The notes under the pieces were generated by a model. It searched no databases. It saw nothing but the letters and a program-made list of their open reading frames with translations, and was not told where the DNA came from. From Nocardia transvalensis NBRC 15921 (GTDB lineage: Bacteria > Actinomycetota > Actinomycetes > Mycobacteriales > Mycobacteriaceae), in contig NZ_BAGL01000032.1 in NCBI RefSeq assembly GCF_000308875.1, forward strand, positions 62,001 through 126,000: a DNA stretch of 64,000 nt, in the 5' to 3' direction. Both the position numbers and the translations under genes were made by a program. Position 1 is the first letter of the stretch; each line of letters opens with the position of its first letter. Of the stretch, positions 26,384-35,006 are shown in pieces.

Positions 26384-27262
26384 ATGCCCGCCTTCAGTTC
26401 CCTCGGCTACGTCCGCGCCGGCATCACCGACGCCGGGGCCTGGCGCACCTTCGCCTTCGACACCCTCGGCTTCGCCGAAGGGTCCGGTCCCAACCCCGAG
26501 TCGATCTACCTGCGCACCGACGAGCACACCTACCGCCTCGAACTCGTGCCCGGTGCACGCGACGAGGTGCTGGCCGTGGGCTGGCAGGTCGCCGACGGCC
26601 CATCCCTGGCGCTCGTCCGCGAGGCGGTGGAGAAGACCGGAATCGCCGTCACCACACTGTCTCTCGCCGAGGCCGGACGGCGGCACGTCGAAGAGGCCGT
26701 CAGCTTCACCGACCCCTCCGGAGTCACCGTCGAGGTATTCCACGGCCCGCTTCTGGACCACAGTCCCGTCCTCACCACGTTCGGCGCCCGGTTCGTCACG
26801 GGCGACCTGGGACTCGGACACGTGGTCCTCCCCGTACCGGACCTGGAGGCCGCGCGCCGCTTCTACACCGATGTACTGGGCTTCGATGCCCGCGGCTCCT
26901 TCCGCGTCGGCCCGCCCGACAGCCCGCTCTGGATCCGATTCCTCGGCGTGAACCCACGCCACCACAGCCTCGCCCTCATCCCCGGATCCCCGGCGGAGGG
27001 GGCGGGCATCGTGCACATCATGGTGGAGGTCGACCGGCTCGACGATGTCGGCCGCGCCCTGGACCGGGTGACCGCGGCCGGCTACCACCTCTCCTCGACC
27101 CTGGGCCGCCACACCAACGACAAGATGATCTCCTTCTACGTCCGCACCCCCGGCGGCTGGGACCTCGAATTCGGCTGCGAGGGGATGCTGGTCGGCGACA
27201 GCTACGTGGCCGAGGAAATGACAGCCGACAGCTATTGGGGCCATGCATGGGCCCGAGGCTGA
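26384..27262 (+). CDS. hsaC: HsaC-like extradiol dioxygenase
   Basis: 292 aa from the ATG at 26384, after CGAGGAG. It has two vicinal-oxygen-chelate domains. The Fe(II) ligands are the His in GLGHVVLP, the His in RHHSLALI and the Glu in WDLEFGCEG. HIMVEVDRLDDVGRALDR and LGRHTNDKMISFYVRTP match recalled HsaC. HsaC cleaves the catechol 3,4-DHSA to 4,9-DSHA, the substrate of HsaD. It completes the ring A/B set together with the distant hsaA-hsaD pair. Confidence 0.9.
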   Translation: MPAFSSLGYVRAGITDAGAWRTFAFDTLGFAEGSGPNPESIYLRTDEHTYRLELVPGARDEVLAVGWQVADGPSLALVREAVEKTGIAVTTLSLAEAGRRHVEEAVSFTDPSGVTVEVFHGPLLDHSPVLTTFGARFVTGDLGLGHVVLPVPDLEAARRFYTDVLGFDARGSFRVGPPDSPLWIRFLGVNPRHHSLALIPGSPAEGAGIVHIMVEVDRLDDVGRALDRVTAAGYHLSSTLGRHTNDKMISFYVRTPGGWDLEFGCEGMLVGDSYVAEEMTADSYWGHAWARG

Positions 27263-27333
27263 CCCGAATCGGTCTCTGCGAGAATCGGTTTCACATGCGG
27301 GTATAGACTCGCGATCCGAGACAAGGAGGCCTC

Positions 27334-28791
27334 ATGCCCGGACCGGAATTCGCGACCCTCCGTGAACAGGTGGCCGCCTTGCAGGCCGGAACGATCTCGG
27401 CCACCGAACTCCTCGAACTGAGCATCGCCCGCATCGACACGTTCGACGACAAGGTCAACGCCGTCGTGGTGCGCGACTACGACCGCGCCCGCGCCGCCGC
27501 GGAGCAGGCCGACGCGGCCCTGGCGCGCGGCGAGCGCGCCCCTCTCCTCGGCGTCCCGGTCGCGGTGAAGGAATCCTTCAATATCGCCGGCCTGCCCACC
27601 ACCTGGGGTTTTCCCGATGCCGAGGGATGGCAGCCCGCCGAGGACGCCGCCCTGGTGACGCGGGTCAAGGAGGCGGGCGGGGTCGTGATCGGCAAGACCA
27701 ATGTGCCGATGGCCCTCCACGACTGGCAGTCCTACAACGACATCTACGGCACCACCAACAATCCCTGGGACCTGACGCGCTCGCCCGGCGGGTCCTCGGG
27801 CGGTTCGTCGGCGGCTCTGGCGGCGGGCTACGTCTCGCTCGCGCTCGGCTCCGATATCGGGGGATCGCTCCGGGTTCCCGCGCATTTCTGCGGCATTTTC
27901 GCGCACAAGCCGTCACGGAACCTGCTGCCGATGCGCGGCAATACGCCGCCCCGGACGCCCGCGCTGCCGGTTCTGCACGACCTCGCCGTGGTCGGGGCCA
28001 TGACCCGCACCGCCGCCGACCTGACCATGGCCACCCTGCTGCTCGCCGGTCCCGACGAGGTGGAGGCGGTCGGTTACCGACTCGCGCTGCGACCGCCGCG
28101 CGCCACCGCATTCGGCGGCTTCCGGGTGCTGATCGTCGACAGCCATCCGCTGTTGCCGACGTCGGCCGTCGTCCGCGAGGGTTTCGATCGGATCGCGCGG
28201 GGGCTCGAGAAGGCCGGCGCCTCGGTCGCCCGGCACAGCGAGTTGGTGCCCGACCTGACGCTGACCGCGAAAACCTATCTGACACTGCTGATGTCGCAGT
28301 TCGGCGCGGATGCGCCGCCCGAGAGGGAACGCGCGCTGAAGGCCGCTCTGGCAGAGTTGCCGCCGGACGCCGACACCATGGAAGCGGTCACCCTCCGGGC
28401 GCTCGCGGCCAGCCACGCCGACTGGATCAGGGCGGACCGCGTCCGCATCGGCCTCGCCGATCAGTGGCGCCGTCTGTTCGAGGAATTCGACGTGGTGCTG
28501 TGCCCGATCACGCCGACACCGGCCTTCCCCCACGACCATTCGGAAGTGAACACCCGCACGGTCGACATCGACGGCACCGCCCACCCTTACAACCTCCACC
28601 TGGTCTGGGCGAGTGTCGCCACCCTGCTCGGCCTACCGGCCACCGCCGCCCCCATCGGCCGTTCCCCCGAAGGCCTGCCCTACGGCATGCAGATAATCGG
28701 CCCCTACCTCGAAGACCGCACCACCCTGCACTTCGCGGAACTGATAGAACAAGAATTCGGCGGCTTCACCCCACCCCCCGGTTTCGCCTGA
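27334..28791 (+). CDS. amidase-signature family hydrolase
   Basis: 485 aa, ATG preceded by AAGGAGG. The Ser-cisSer-Lys triad is readable: Lys in PVAVKESFNIAG, the cis-Ser in SPGGSSGGSSAALAAG, and the nucleophile Ser in GSDIGGSLRVPAHFCG. The full-length amidase domain ends at YGMQIIGPYLEDRT. It should hydrolyse an amide; the substrate is unknown. It sits 71 nt after hsaC on the same strand, so it may belong to the steroid operon, but no amide step is known in the core pathway. Repeat copy D follows its stop. Confidence 0.88.
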   Translation: MPGPEFATLREQVAALQAGTISATELLELSIARIDTFDDKVNAVVVRDYDRARAAAEQADAALARGERAPLLGVPVAVKESFNIAGLPTTWGFPDAEGWQPAEDAALVTRVKEAGGVVIGKTNVPMALHDWQSYNDIYGTTNNPWDLTRSPGGSSGGSSAALAAGYVSLALGSDIGGSLRVPAHFCGIFAHKPSRNLLPMRGNTPPRTPALPVLHDLAVVGAMTRTAADLTMATLLLAGPDEVEAVGYRLALRPPRATAFGGFRVLIVDSHPLLPTSAVVREGFDRIARGLEKAGASVARHSELVPDLTLTAKTYLTLLMSQFGADAPPERERALKAALAELPPDADTMEAVTLRALAASHADWIRADRVRIGLADQWRRLFEEFDVVLCPITPTPAFPHDHSEVNTRTVDIDGTAHPYNLHLVWASVATLLGLPATAAPIGRSPEGLPYGMQIIGPYLEDRTTLHFAELIEQEFGGFTPPPGFA

Positions 28792-28809
28792 TCGCCTGCG
28801 TCAATTTTT

Positions 28810-28861
28810 CCGGCACGCTTTTGGCCGGAATCTCGCGAGGTTCCGGCCAAAAGCACGCCGG
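28810..28861. repeat. dispersed repeat copy D: bidirectional hairpin between convergent genes
   Basis: The arms CCGGCACGCTTTTGGCCGG (28810-28828) and CCGGCCAAAAGCACGCCGG (28843-28861) pair at 17 of 19 positions, and the 14-nt loop AATCTCGCGAGGTT is itself nearly palindromic. The result is an almost unbroken 52-nt hairpin between the convergent amidase and oxidoreductase genes. It has no tandem array. A role as bidirectional terminator is plausible. Confidence 0.85.
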
Positions 28862-28881
28862 AAACATCCTGATCCGGCGGA

Positions 28882-30582
28882 TTAAATATCGCTGAACGTC
28901 ACACGGACGGAGACGGGTTCGGTTTGGAGGGCGGCGAAGCCGGCGGCGGTGAGGGGAGCGAGGGCGGGGTGGGGTGCGAAGGCGCGGGCGCGGGTGACTA
29001 CGTCGTCGTCCGGGCGTAGTTGGGCGGTGCCGGCGCGCCACCGATCACCTTGGCGCAGGCGCACTTCCGGGTTCGCTCGCACATTGTTGCCCCAGCCGGA
29101 GCGCATACCGTGCTGGCAGATGATCCACGCACCCTCGTCGTCGAACAGCACCGAGACCGGCACCCGGCGCGGCTGCCCGGACTTGCGGCCGATGGTCTCC
29201 AGCTCGGTGGCGAAGGTCGAGCGCACCCCCAGCCTGTCGAGCGTGCGGAAGCTCGGATTCACGAGGTACCGGCCGACGGTGCGTTCGATCCGGAACTTGC
29301 GGGCGAGCCGGTCGGCATCGCTCGGCGGGCCGCTCCGGCGACGCGGTCGGAAGGCATCGATCCCGTTGCGCCGCACCATCGTCACCGCGGTGCGCCACGG
29401 CGAACGCGCCGGGTCGGGATCGAGCCCCGCGCCGAGCCGGTGCAGCTGATCGGTGTGCCACTGTAGATCCAAGGCCCCGTCGAAAGCCTTCACGCTGCGG
29501 TTGCCCGCCAGCCGCCCGCGCAGGCCCAGCGAGATCACCGGCGGCCGGAGCGCATCGGTACGTCCGGTGAGCAGATCATCTGCCGCCGAGGGGATTACGG
29601 CCACGGGACGTCCGAGCCCGATCAGATCGCAAGCCCCGGAGTCCACTGCCTCGCCCATCGCCGCGCGCGACCGGAACCCGCCCGTGACTCCCAGCGGCAC
29701 CGCACCCGCGGCCCGCCGCGTGCTCTCCGCGTACTCCAGGAAATACGCCTCCCGCGCCCGCGTACTCGCCGACGCGGTGCGCGGGCGGCCCATCATCGCG
29801 GGCGATTCGTAACTGCCCCCGCTGATTTCGATCAGGTCCAGCCGCTCGGCCGACAGCGCCTCGACGACGGCGCGCGATTCGTCCTCGGTGAACCCGCCCC
29901 GCTGAAAGTCGGCGGAGTTGAGCTTGATCCCCACCGCGAACCCCGGACGGACCGCGTCCCGCACCGCCCGCACCACCTCGAGCACGAACCGCCTGCGCCG
30001 CACCGGATCCCCGCCCCACTCGTCGGTGCGCCGATTCGACAGCGGTGACAGGAACTGCGACACCAGATACCCGTGCGCACCGTGGATCTGCACCCCGTCG
30101 AATCCGGCGGCCTCCGCGATTCGCGCCGCGGCGGCGAATCGGCCGACGATGCCGGTGATCTCGGACCCGGACAGCGCGCGCGGTGCGGGCAGGCCGGGAA
30201 TGTCGGGCGCGACGGCCGACGGCGCGACCGAGCGTCGCCGGGTCGCCAGCGGATTCGCCTGCCGCCCCGGATGATTCAGCTGCATCCACACCGGAGCGCC
30301 GCCGTCCTTGGCCGCCTTGGCCCACCGGGTCAGCGCGTCGAGGTGCCGGTCGTCCTCGATGGCCACATTGCCGGGTTCACCGAGCTGGGTGCGGTCGACC
30401 ATCACATTCCCCGTGACGATCAACCCGAACCCGCCCGCGCCCCAGCGCCGGTAGAGCCGGTGCAGCCGCTCGTCGGGGCCGAGATCGCCGGTGCCCAGGC
30501 CCTCGCTCAGCGCGGACTTCACGATCCGGTTCGGCAGCACCTGCCCGCAGGGGAGGGGCAGGGGGTCGTGCAGGTTCGCCAT
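28882..30582 (-). CDS. fusion of OYE-type NADH:flavin oxidoreductase and F420-binding (DUF385/Ddn-like) domain
   Basis: 566 aa. Residues 1-345 form the FMN TIM barrel of the old-yellow-enzyme family: QLNHPGRQ, the catalytic-pair region QIHGAHGYLVSQFLSP, and the phosphate site GLGRPV. Residues 425-566 match the deazaflavin-dependent nitroreductase (DUF385, Ddn-like) split-barrel: LETIGRKSGQPRRVPVSVLF and RSGWGNNVRANPEVRL. The protein may bridge an FMN and an F420 redox centre, or reduce two classes of enone or quinone. It is divergent from a TetR gene with twin operators between them, so it is probably repressed by that TetR. Confidence 0.85.
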   Translation of the reverse strand: MANLHDPLPLPCGQVLPNRIVKSALSEGLGTGDLGPDERLHRLYRRWGAGGFGLIVTGNVMVDRTQLGEPGNVAIEDDRHLDALTRWAKAAKDGGAPVWMQLNHPGRQANPLATRRRSVAPSAVAPDIPGLPAPRALSGSEITGIVGRFAAAARIAEAAGFDGVQIHGAHGYLVSQFLSPLSNRRTDEWGGDPVRRRRFVLEVVRAVRDAVRPGFAVGIKLNSADFQRGGFTEDESRAVVEALSAERLDLIEISGGSYESPAMMGRPRTASASTRAREAYFLEYAESTRRAAGAVPLGVTGGFRSRAAMGEAVDSGACDLIGLGRPVAVIPSAADDLLTGRTDALRPPVISLGLRGRLAGNRSVKAFDGALDLQWHTDQLHRLGAGLDPDPARSPWRTAVTMVRRNGIDAFRPRRRSGPPSDADRLARKFRIERTVGRYLVNPSFRTLDRLGVRSTFATELETIGRKSGQPRRVPVSVLFDDEGAWIICQHGMRSGWGNNVRANPEVRLRQGDRWRAGTAQLRPDDDVVTRARAFAPHPALAPLTAAGFAALQTEPVSVRVTFSDI

Positions 30583-30604
30583 CGGGATGCTCCTCCGTCG
30601 CCGG

Positions 30605-30648
30605 TAAACCGATCGGTTTAGCTGGAGGTTAGTACACCGATCGGTCTA
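30605..30648. promoter_or_regulatory. twin TetR operator palindromes
   Basis: TAAACCGATCGGTTTA at 30605-30620 is a perfect 16-bp palindrome. TACACCGATCGGTCTA at 30633-30648 shares its ACCGATCGGT centre. The centres are 28 bp apart. They lie between the divergent oxidoreductase and tetR genes, the classic place for a TetR repressor acting on both. Confidence 0.75.
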
Positions 30649-30702
30649 GGGGCAAGGTAGGCTGGTCGGACAGGCCATGGCGTACGGAGAGGGGTCGCGG
30701 CA

Positions 30703-31272
30703 ATGCGGGCTCGGGATCGGCTGATCGACAGCACCGTCGATCTGATGCGCCGCAACGGCGTGGCGGGTACCGGGATCGCCCAGCTCCTGGAGCACAGCGG
30801 CATCTCCCGGCGGTCGGTGTATCTGAACTTTCCCGGCGGGAAGGCGGAGCTGGTCACCGAGGCCACGCGTTCGGCGGGCGAGGCGGCGAGCACGCTGATC
30901 CGCAAGCTCGCCGACGGTGGCGCGGATCTGGCCTCGTGCGTCGCCGCCTTCCCGTCGATCTGGCGCGAGCGCCTGGTGGCGAGCGATTTCACCGCGGGCT
31001 GCCCGATCGTGGCCGCGGCGCTGGGCCGCGCGGAGGCCCCGGCGGCGGCCGACGCCGCGGGGGAGACCTTCACCGAATGGGAGGCGATCCTCGCCGAAAG
31101 CCTGCGCGCGGAACAGGTGGACGACGATCGCGCGCTCGCGCTCGCCACCACCATCGTCGCCGCCATCGAGGGCGCGGTGGTGATGTCGCTCGCCACTCGC
31201 TCGGTCGCCCCGCTCGAACGAGTGGGCACCCAGCTCTCGGCGTTGGTCGCCCAGTACACCGACAAGGGGTGA
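30703..31272 (+). CDS. TetR-family transcriptional regulator
   Basis: 189 aa, ATG start. The N-terminal TetR HTH is RLIDSTVDLMRRNGVAGTGIAQLLEHSGISRRSVYLNFPGGK (key recognition helix SRRSVYLNF). The C-terminal helical ligand domain includes FTAGCPIVAAAL, which resembles the LmrA/YxaF-like TetR branch. It probably represses the divergent OYE/F420 fusion gene and itself through the twin palindromes just upstream; the inducer is likely a substrate of that enzyme. Confidence 0.92.
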   Translation: MRARDRLIDSTVDLMRRNGVAGTGIAQLLEHSGISRRSVYLNFPGGKAELVTEATRSAGEAASTLIRKLADGGADLASCVAAFPSIWRERLVASDFTAGCPIVAAALGRAEAPAAADAAGETFTEWEAILAESLRAEQVDDDRALALATTIVAAIEGAVVMSLATRSVAPLERVGTQLSALVAQYTDKG

Positions 31273-31279
31273 GTCGGTC

Positions 31280-31966
31280 TCAGTCCGGGCGAGTAGCCCG
31301 GTAATAGGACACCCGCCCCATACGGCGGTGGCGCTCGGTGGCGACTTCGGTGCAGTCGAAGCCCGCACCGCGCAGCAGCCGGGGGATGCCGTCGCCGAGG
31401 TTGCCGGTGAGGTGGCCGGTGCGCAGCGTGAGCCGCGCCGCCAGGCCGTCGGCGGGCGTCATCGGGCCGCCGATGTCGGCCAGATGCAGGCGTCCGCCGG
31501 GCCGCAGCACCCGCAGGATCTCCGCGGCCATCGCCGTCCTGACGCCGGTGTCGAGGTGGTGCAGCATCAGCGACGACAGCACCCGGTCGAATTCGCCGTC
31601 CTCGTACGGAAGTTCCTGCCCGTAGGCATGGTCGAAGCGAATACCCTTCTCGTCCCGCGCCTTTCGCTCGGCGCGGGCCAGTGCCCGCGGGTCCGGATCG
31701 GCTCCGATCACCTCGGCGGCCGGGCGGGCGCGCTTGATCCGGAGGGTGAGATTGCCGGTGCCGCAACCGACTTCCAGAATCCGGTGGTCGTCGCGCAGGT
31801 CGGCCTGGTCGACCAGTCGCTCGTGCAGCCGGGGCACACCCAGTGCGCGGGAGAGCAGGTCGTAGGCGGGCAGCAGGCTGTCGCGGCCCGCCGCGGGCAG
31901 GTAGTCGTGGTGGTTCCCCATGGCCGTGGTGACGGAATGTGGATGATGTTCGGTCATGTAGTCCAT
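31280..31966 (-). CDS. class I SAM-dependent methyltransferase
   Basis: 228 aa (an internal ATG three codons in is an alternative start). Motif I is ILEVGCGTGNLTLRI, motif II EVIGADPDPRALARA, and the motif IV region is EFDRVLSSLMLHHLD, typical of the UbiE/Methyltransf_11 type. The substrate is unknown. Its stop is 8 nt from the end of the convergent tetR gene, and its start is divergent from an AraC-type gene. Confidence 0.88.
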   Translation of the reverse strand: MDYMTEHHPHSVTTAMGNHHDYLPAAGRDSLLPAYDLLSRALGVPRLHERLVDQADLRDDHRILEVGCGTGNLTLRIKRARPAAEVIGADPDPRALARAERKARDEKGIRFDHAYGQELPYEDGEFDRVLSSLMLHHLDTGVRTAMAAEILRVLRPGGRLHLADIGGPMTPADGLAARLTLRTGHLTGNLGDGIPRLLRGAGFDCTEVATERHRRMGRVSYYRATRPD

Positions 31967-32031
31967 GGTGAGCAGCGACGGCTCACGGTAGTTGGGTGAT
32001 TGTCGGGAGAAATAGGACTATCTTCGGTCCC

Positions 32032-32940
32032 ATGGAAGCGTCGACGAGAGTGGTGGGCCACCGCCGCGGCGTGCCCGTGTACGACTACCGCACCGACCTC
32101 GTCACGCCGCCGATCACGCTCATGCGCATCGATTTCGACGACGAGCATCCGGTACCCGGCGACCCGAGGGTCCTCGGCAGGCGGAACGGACGGCTCGAGG
32201 TGCGGCCGCACATCCACGACTTCCCGGCGCTCTGGTGCGCACCGGACGGTGTGGTGCTCGTCGTCGGCGCCGGTCAGGTCGTCGACACCACGGTGGTCTC
32301 GGACCTGGGCGGCGGGGTCGGCGTATTCTTCGATCCGGCGGCGCTGGGCGGTGACGGGCGCGCCCCGTGGCCGGCGTGGCGTTCCCATCCGCTGCTGTTC
32401 CCGTTCCTGCACGAGCGCGCCGGCGGACTGCTGCGCCTGGAGATTCCCCCGCCTCGCCGGGCGCTGTGGGACGACACGATCACCGCGATCGAGACCGAAC
32501 TCACCGAGCGGCTCGAGGGGTACCGGCAGGCGGCCTCGGCGCACCTGACATTGCTGCTGATCGAGCTGGCGAGGCTGGCCGCCGACGTGGTGGGCGACCT
32601 GCGCCGCAGCGGGGAACCCCTGCTGGCCGAGGTCTTCGACGTCATCGAGAAGCGGCACGGCGAGCCGCTGTCGCTGCGGGACGTGGCCCGCGCGGTCGGC
32701 ATGACCCCGGGCCACCTGACCACGGTGGTACGCCGCCGGACCGGACGCACGGTGCAGGACTGGATCGCCGACCGGCGCATGACCGAAGCCCGCCGGCTGC
32801 TGGCCGAAACGGACCTGCCGGTCGCGGAAATCGCGCGTCGCGTCGGAATATCGGACCCCGGCTATTTCACCCGGCTGTTCCGTCGCGAGCACGGCGATTC
32901 TCCTCGCCGGTGGCGTGGGCAACTACCCTGTGTCCCATGA
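32032..32940 (+). CDS. AraC-family transcriptional regulator
   Basis: 302 aa from the ATG at 32032. A cupin-like sensor domain with RPHIHDFPALW precedes a helical linker. The C-terminal AraC HTH pair follows: LRDVARAVGMTPGHLTTVVRRRTGRTVQDWI and VAEIARRVGISDPGYFTRLFRREHGDSP. Its TGA overlaps the next gene's ATG (ATGA), so it is co-translated with the NmrA-type protein, an unusual layout for a regulator and probable target. Confidence 0.92.
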   Translation: MEASTRVVGHRRGVPVYDYRTDLVTPPITLMRIDFDDEHPVPGDPRVLGRRNGRLEVRPHIHDFPALWCAPDGVVLVVGAGQVVDTTVVSDLGGGVGVFFDPAALGGDGRAPWPAWRSHPLLFPFLHERAGGLLRLEIPPPRRALWDDTITAIETELTERLEGYRQAASAHLTLLLIELARLAADVVGDLRRSGEPLLAEVFDVIEKRHGEPLSLRDVARAVGMTPGHLTTVVRRRTGRTVQDWIADRRMTEARRLLAETDLPVAEIARRVGISDPGYFTRLFRREHGDSPRRWRGQLPCVP

Positions 32941-33740
32941 AGATTCTGGTCACCGGAGCCACCGGGAACATCGGTCGGAAAGTGGTCGATCACCTGATTG
33001 CGCTGGGGGCGGACGACATTCGTGCCCTGTCCAATCACCCCGAACGCGCCGGACTACCCGAGGGCGTCGAGGTGGCGCACGGCTATCTGCGCAGGGTGTC
33101 GTCGTTGCCCGAGGCGTTCGACGGCGTGCAGCGCATGTACCTGGCGCCCGTCCTGGAGACGATCACCGAGGTCGTCGAGCTGGCCAAGATGGCGGGCATC
33201 GAGCGCATCGTCGATCTGTCCGGCGACGAGACCACCGACTGGCAGCCGATCGCCCGCGGCGTGGAGAAGTTCGGCGCGGAATGGACCCACCTGTACGCGG
33301 GTGAATTCATGGAGAACACCGCGATGTGGGCGGATCAGATTCGCGCCGCCGGAGCCGTGCGCGAACCGTACCCGGAGTCGGCCAACTCGCCGATCGCCAT
33401 GGACGATATCGCCCGCGTCGCCGCCACCGTCCTGACCCAGGACGGCCACGACGGCATCGCCTATCCGCTGACCGGTCCGGAAACCCTCACGCGGGCGGAA
33501 CGCCTACGCCAGCTCGGGGTGGCCCTCGGCCGCGACCTGTCCTTCGTCACGGAGTCCCGCGAAGAGACCCTCGACCGCCTGACCCTGTCCATGGGCGATT
33601 TCGCCGAGTTCTACGTCGAGGGCCTCGCCGCCATGGTCGACAACCCCCAGCAATCCACCACCGCCGTGGCCGACCTCACCGGCCGCCCCGCCACCACCTT
33701 CGCCGAATGGGCCGCCGCCAACGCCGACCTGTTCCGCTGA
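32937..33740 (+). CDS. NmrA/NAD(P)-binding SDR-like protein
   Basis: 267 aa, ATGA overlap with the AraC gene. The Rossmann glycine motif is VTGATGNIGRKVVDHL; no catalytic Tyr-x3-Lys of classical SDRs is seen, which fits the atypical NmrA branch. The C-terminal half (ESANSPIAMDDIARVAATVL, PLTGPETLTRAERL) is typical of QOR2/NmrA-like quinone reductases or sensors. It probably binds NAD(P) to reduce a quinone or report redox state. Confidence 0.87.
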   Translation: MKILVTGATGNIGRKVVDHLIALGADDIRALSNHPERAGLPEGVEVAHGYLRRVSSLPEAFDGVQRMYLAPVLETITEVVELAKMAGIERIVDLSGDETTDWQPIARGVEKFGAEWTHLYAGEFMENTAMWADQIRAAGAVREPYPESANSPIAMDDIARVAATVLTQDGHDGIAYPLTGPETLTRAERLRQLGVALGRDLSFVTESREETLDRLTLSMGDFAEFYVEGLAAMVDNPQQSTTAVADLTGRPATTFAEWAAANADLFR

Positions 33741-33780
33741 GCTTCAGCACGATTCGTCTGTTCGTCCAGGAGGCACGGCG

Positions 33781-34014
33781 ATGCCGGACCATTGGGTGGT
33801 GTGGTACCGCACCGTCGATCACGGCCACGAGATCGTGTATCGAGGCACGGTGATGGAGTGCCTCGCCTACATGGCCGGGGTCGACGACGAGGCACGGCGA
33901 CACGGTGTGGTGCTCGAACGCGACGGTGCGGAGATACGCCACAGCGACGGCAACGGGGCCACCCAGTCCTGGGTCGTCGCGCCCGAGCAGAATGCGGGCG
34001 ATTCTCCCGTGTGA
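33781..34014 (+). CDS. small conserved-type protein, function unknown
   Basis: 77 aa with an excellent AGGAGG 8 nt before the ATG, 40 nt after the NmrA-type gene. It starts with an aromatic-rich strand (HWVVWYRTVDHGHEIVYRG) and contains a helix (MECLAYMAGVDDEARRHG). No known motif is present. The strong ribosome site and actinobacterial codon use support a real gene. Possibly the third cistron of the AraC-NmrA unit. Confidence 0.6.
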   Translation: MPDHWVVWYRTVDHGHEIVYRGTVMECLAYMAGVDDEARRHGVVLERDGAEIRHSDGNGATQSWVVAPEQNAGDSPV

Positions 34015-34074
34015 ACGCCGACTCCACCACGGACCGGATCGCCCCCGTGATGGTCAGCTAGGTCCCGGATGCTG

Positions 34075-34935
34075 TCAAGATCGGGGTGGGAGCGCCGCCG
34101 CTATCTCCGCCCGGTCCGGAATGGACGAGCTGGCACCGAGTTTCGTGGTGGCGAGGGCCCCGGCGGTGCACGCCCAGGCGAGGGCGGTGGCGGGCCCTTC
34201 GTGCCAGTGCGCGGCCAGGGCGCCGGTGAATGTGTCTCCGGCGCCGGTGGTGTCGATCGCGTGGACCGGGACGCCGGGGTGGGTGACCTCGCCCTCGGGG
34301 CCGCGGTAGACCGCACCCGCGGCGCCTCGGGTGACGACCACGTGCGGGACGGGGGCCAGTGCCGAATTCAACTCCGCGTACTCACCTTCGTTCACCACCG
34401 CGATATCGATCTCCGCCCAGTATTCGGGCGGAAGGTGTTGCGCCGGAGACGGATTGAGGAGCACGGTGGTGCCCGCGGCGCGTGCGTGCCGGGCCGCTGC
34501 CAGGACGGTCGGCGCGGGAATCTCCAACTGGCACAGCAGTACATCCGCCTCGGCGACGGCCGCCAGATCGTCACGGCTCAGCTCGGTCAGTGCGGCATTG
34601 GCTCCGCCGACGACGATGATGCTGTTCTCGCCCGCGGAATCCACCACGATCGCGGCGACCCCGCTGGGCCCGGGCACCTCCCGCAACCGCTTCGTCCCCA
34701 CGCCCGCGTCACCGAGCGCCCTCCGCAGTTCGCCCGCGAACAGGTCGTCCCCGACCGCCCCGACGAACTCGACCTCCGCCCCGGCCCGCCGCGCCGCGAT
34801 CGCCTGGTTGGAGCCCTTCCCGCCGGGAACCGTCTCGAACCCGGTTCCCAGCACGGTCTCCCCGGGCTCCGGCCGCCGGGCGGTCGTCGTCACCAGATCC
34901 ATATTGATGCTGCCCACCACCGCGATTCGCGCCAT
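34075..34935 (-). CDS. rbsK: ribokinase (PfkB family)
   Basis: 286 aa. The PfkB N-terminal signature is [18 protein letters not shown] and the C-terminal signature [15 protein letters not shown] contains the catalytic Asp. GSINMDLV at the N-terminus is characteristic of ribokinase itself. It phosphorylates D-ribose to ribose 5-phosphate. There is no ribose transporter nearby. It is divergent from proA. Confidence 0.92.
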   Translation of the reverse strand: MARIAVVGSINMDLVTTTARRPEPGETVLGTGFETVPGGKGSNQAIAARRAGAEVEFVGAVGDDLFAGELRRALGDAGVGTKRLREVPGPSGVAAIVVDSAGENSIIVVGGANAALTELSRDDLAAVAEADVLLCQLEIPAPTVLAAARHARAAGTTVLLNPSPAQHLPPEYWAEIDIAVVNEGEYAELNSALAPVPHVVVTRGAAGAVYRGPEGEVTHPGVPVHAIDTTGAGDTFTGALAAHWHEGPATALAWACTAGALATTKLGASSSIPDRAEIAAALPPRS

Positions 34936-35006
34936 ATCCGCACAGTAGCGCTCGACCGTCCGTTCCGGCCGTCACGCCCGCACGGCTGGTCAGTAGGCTG
35001 TCACCT

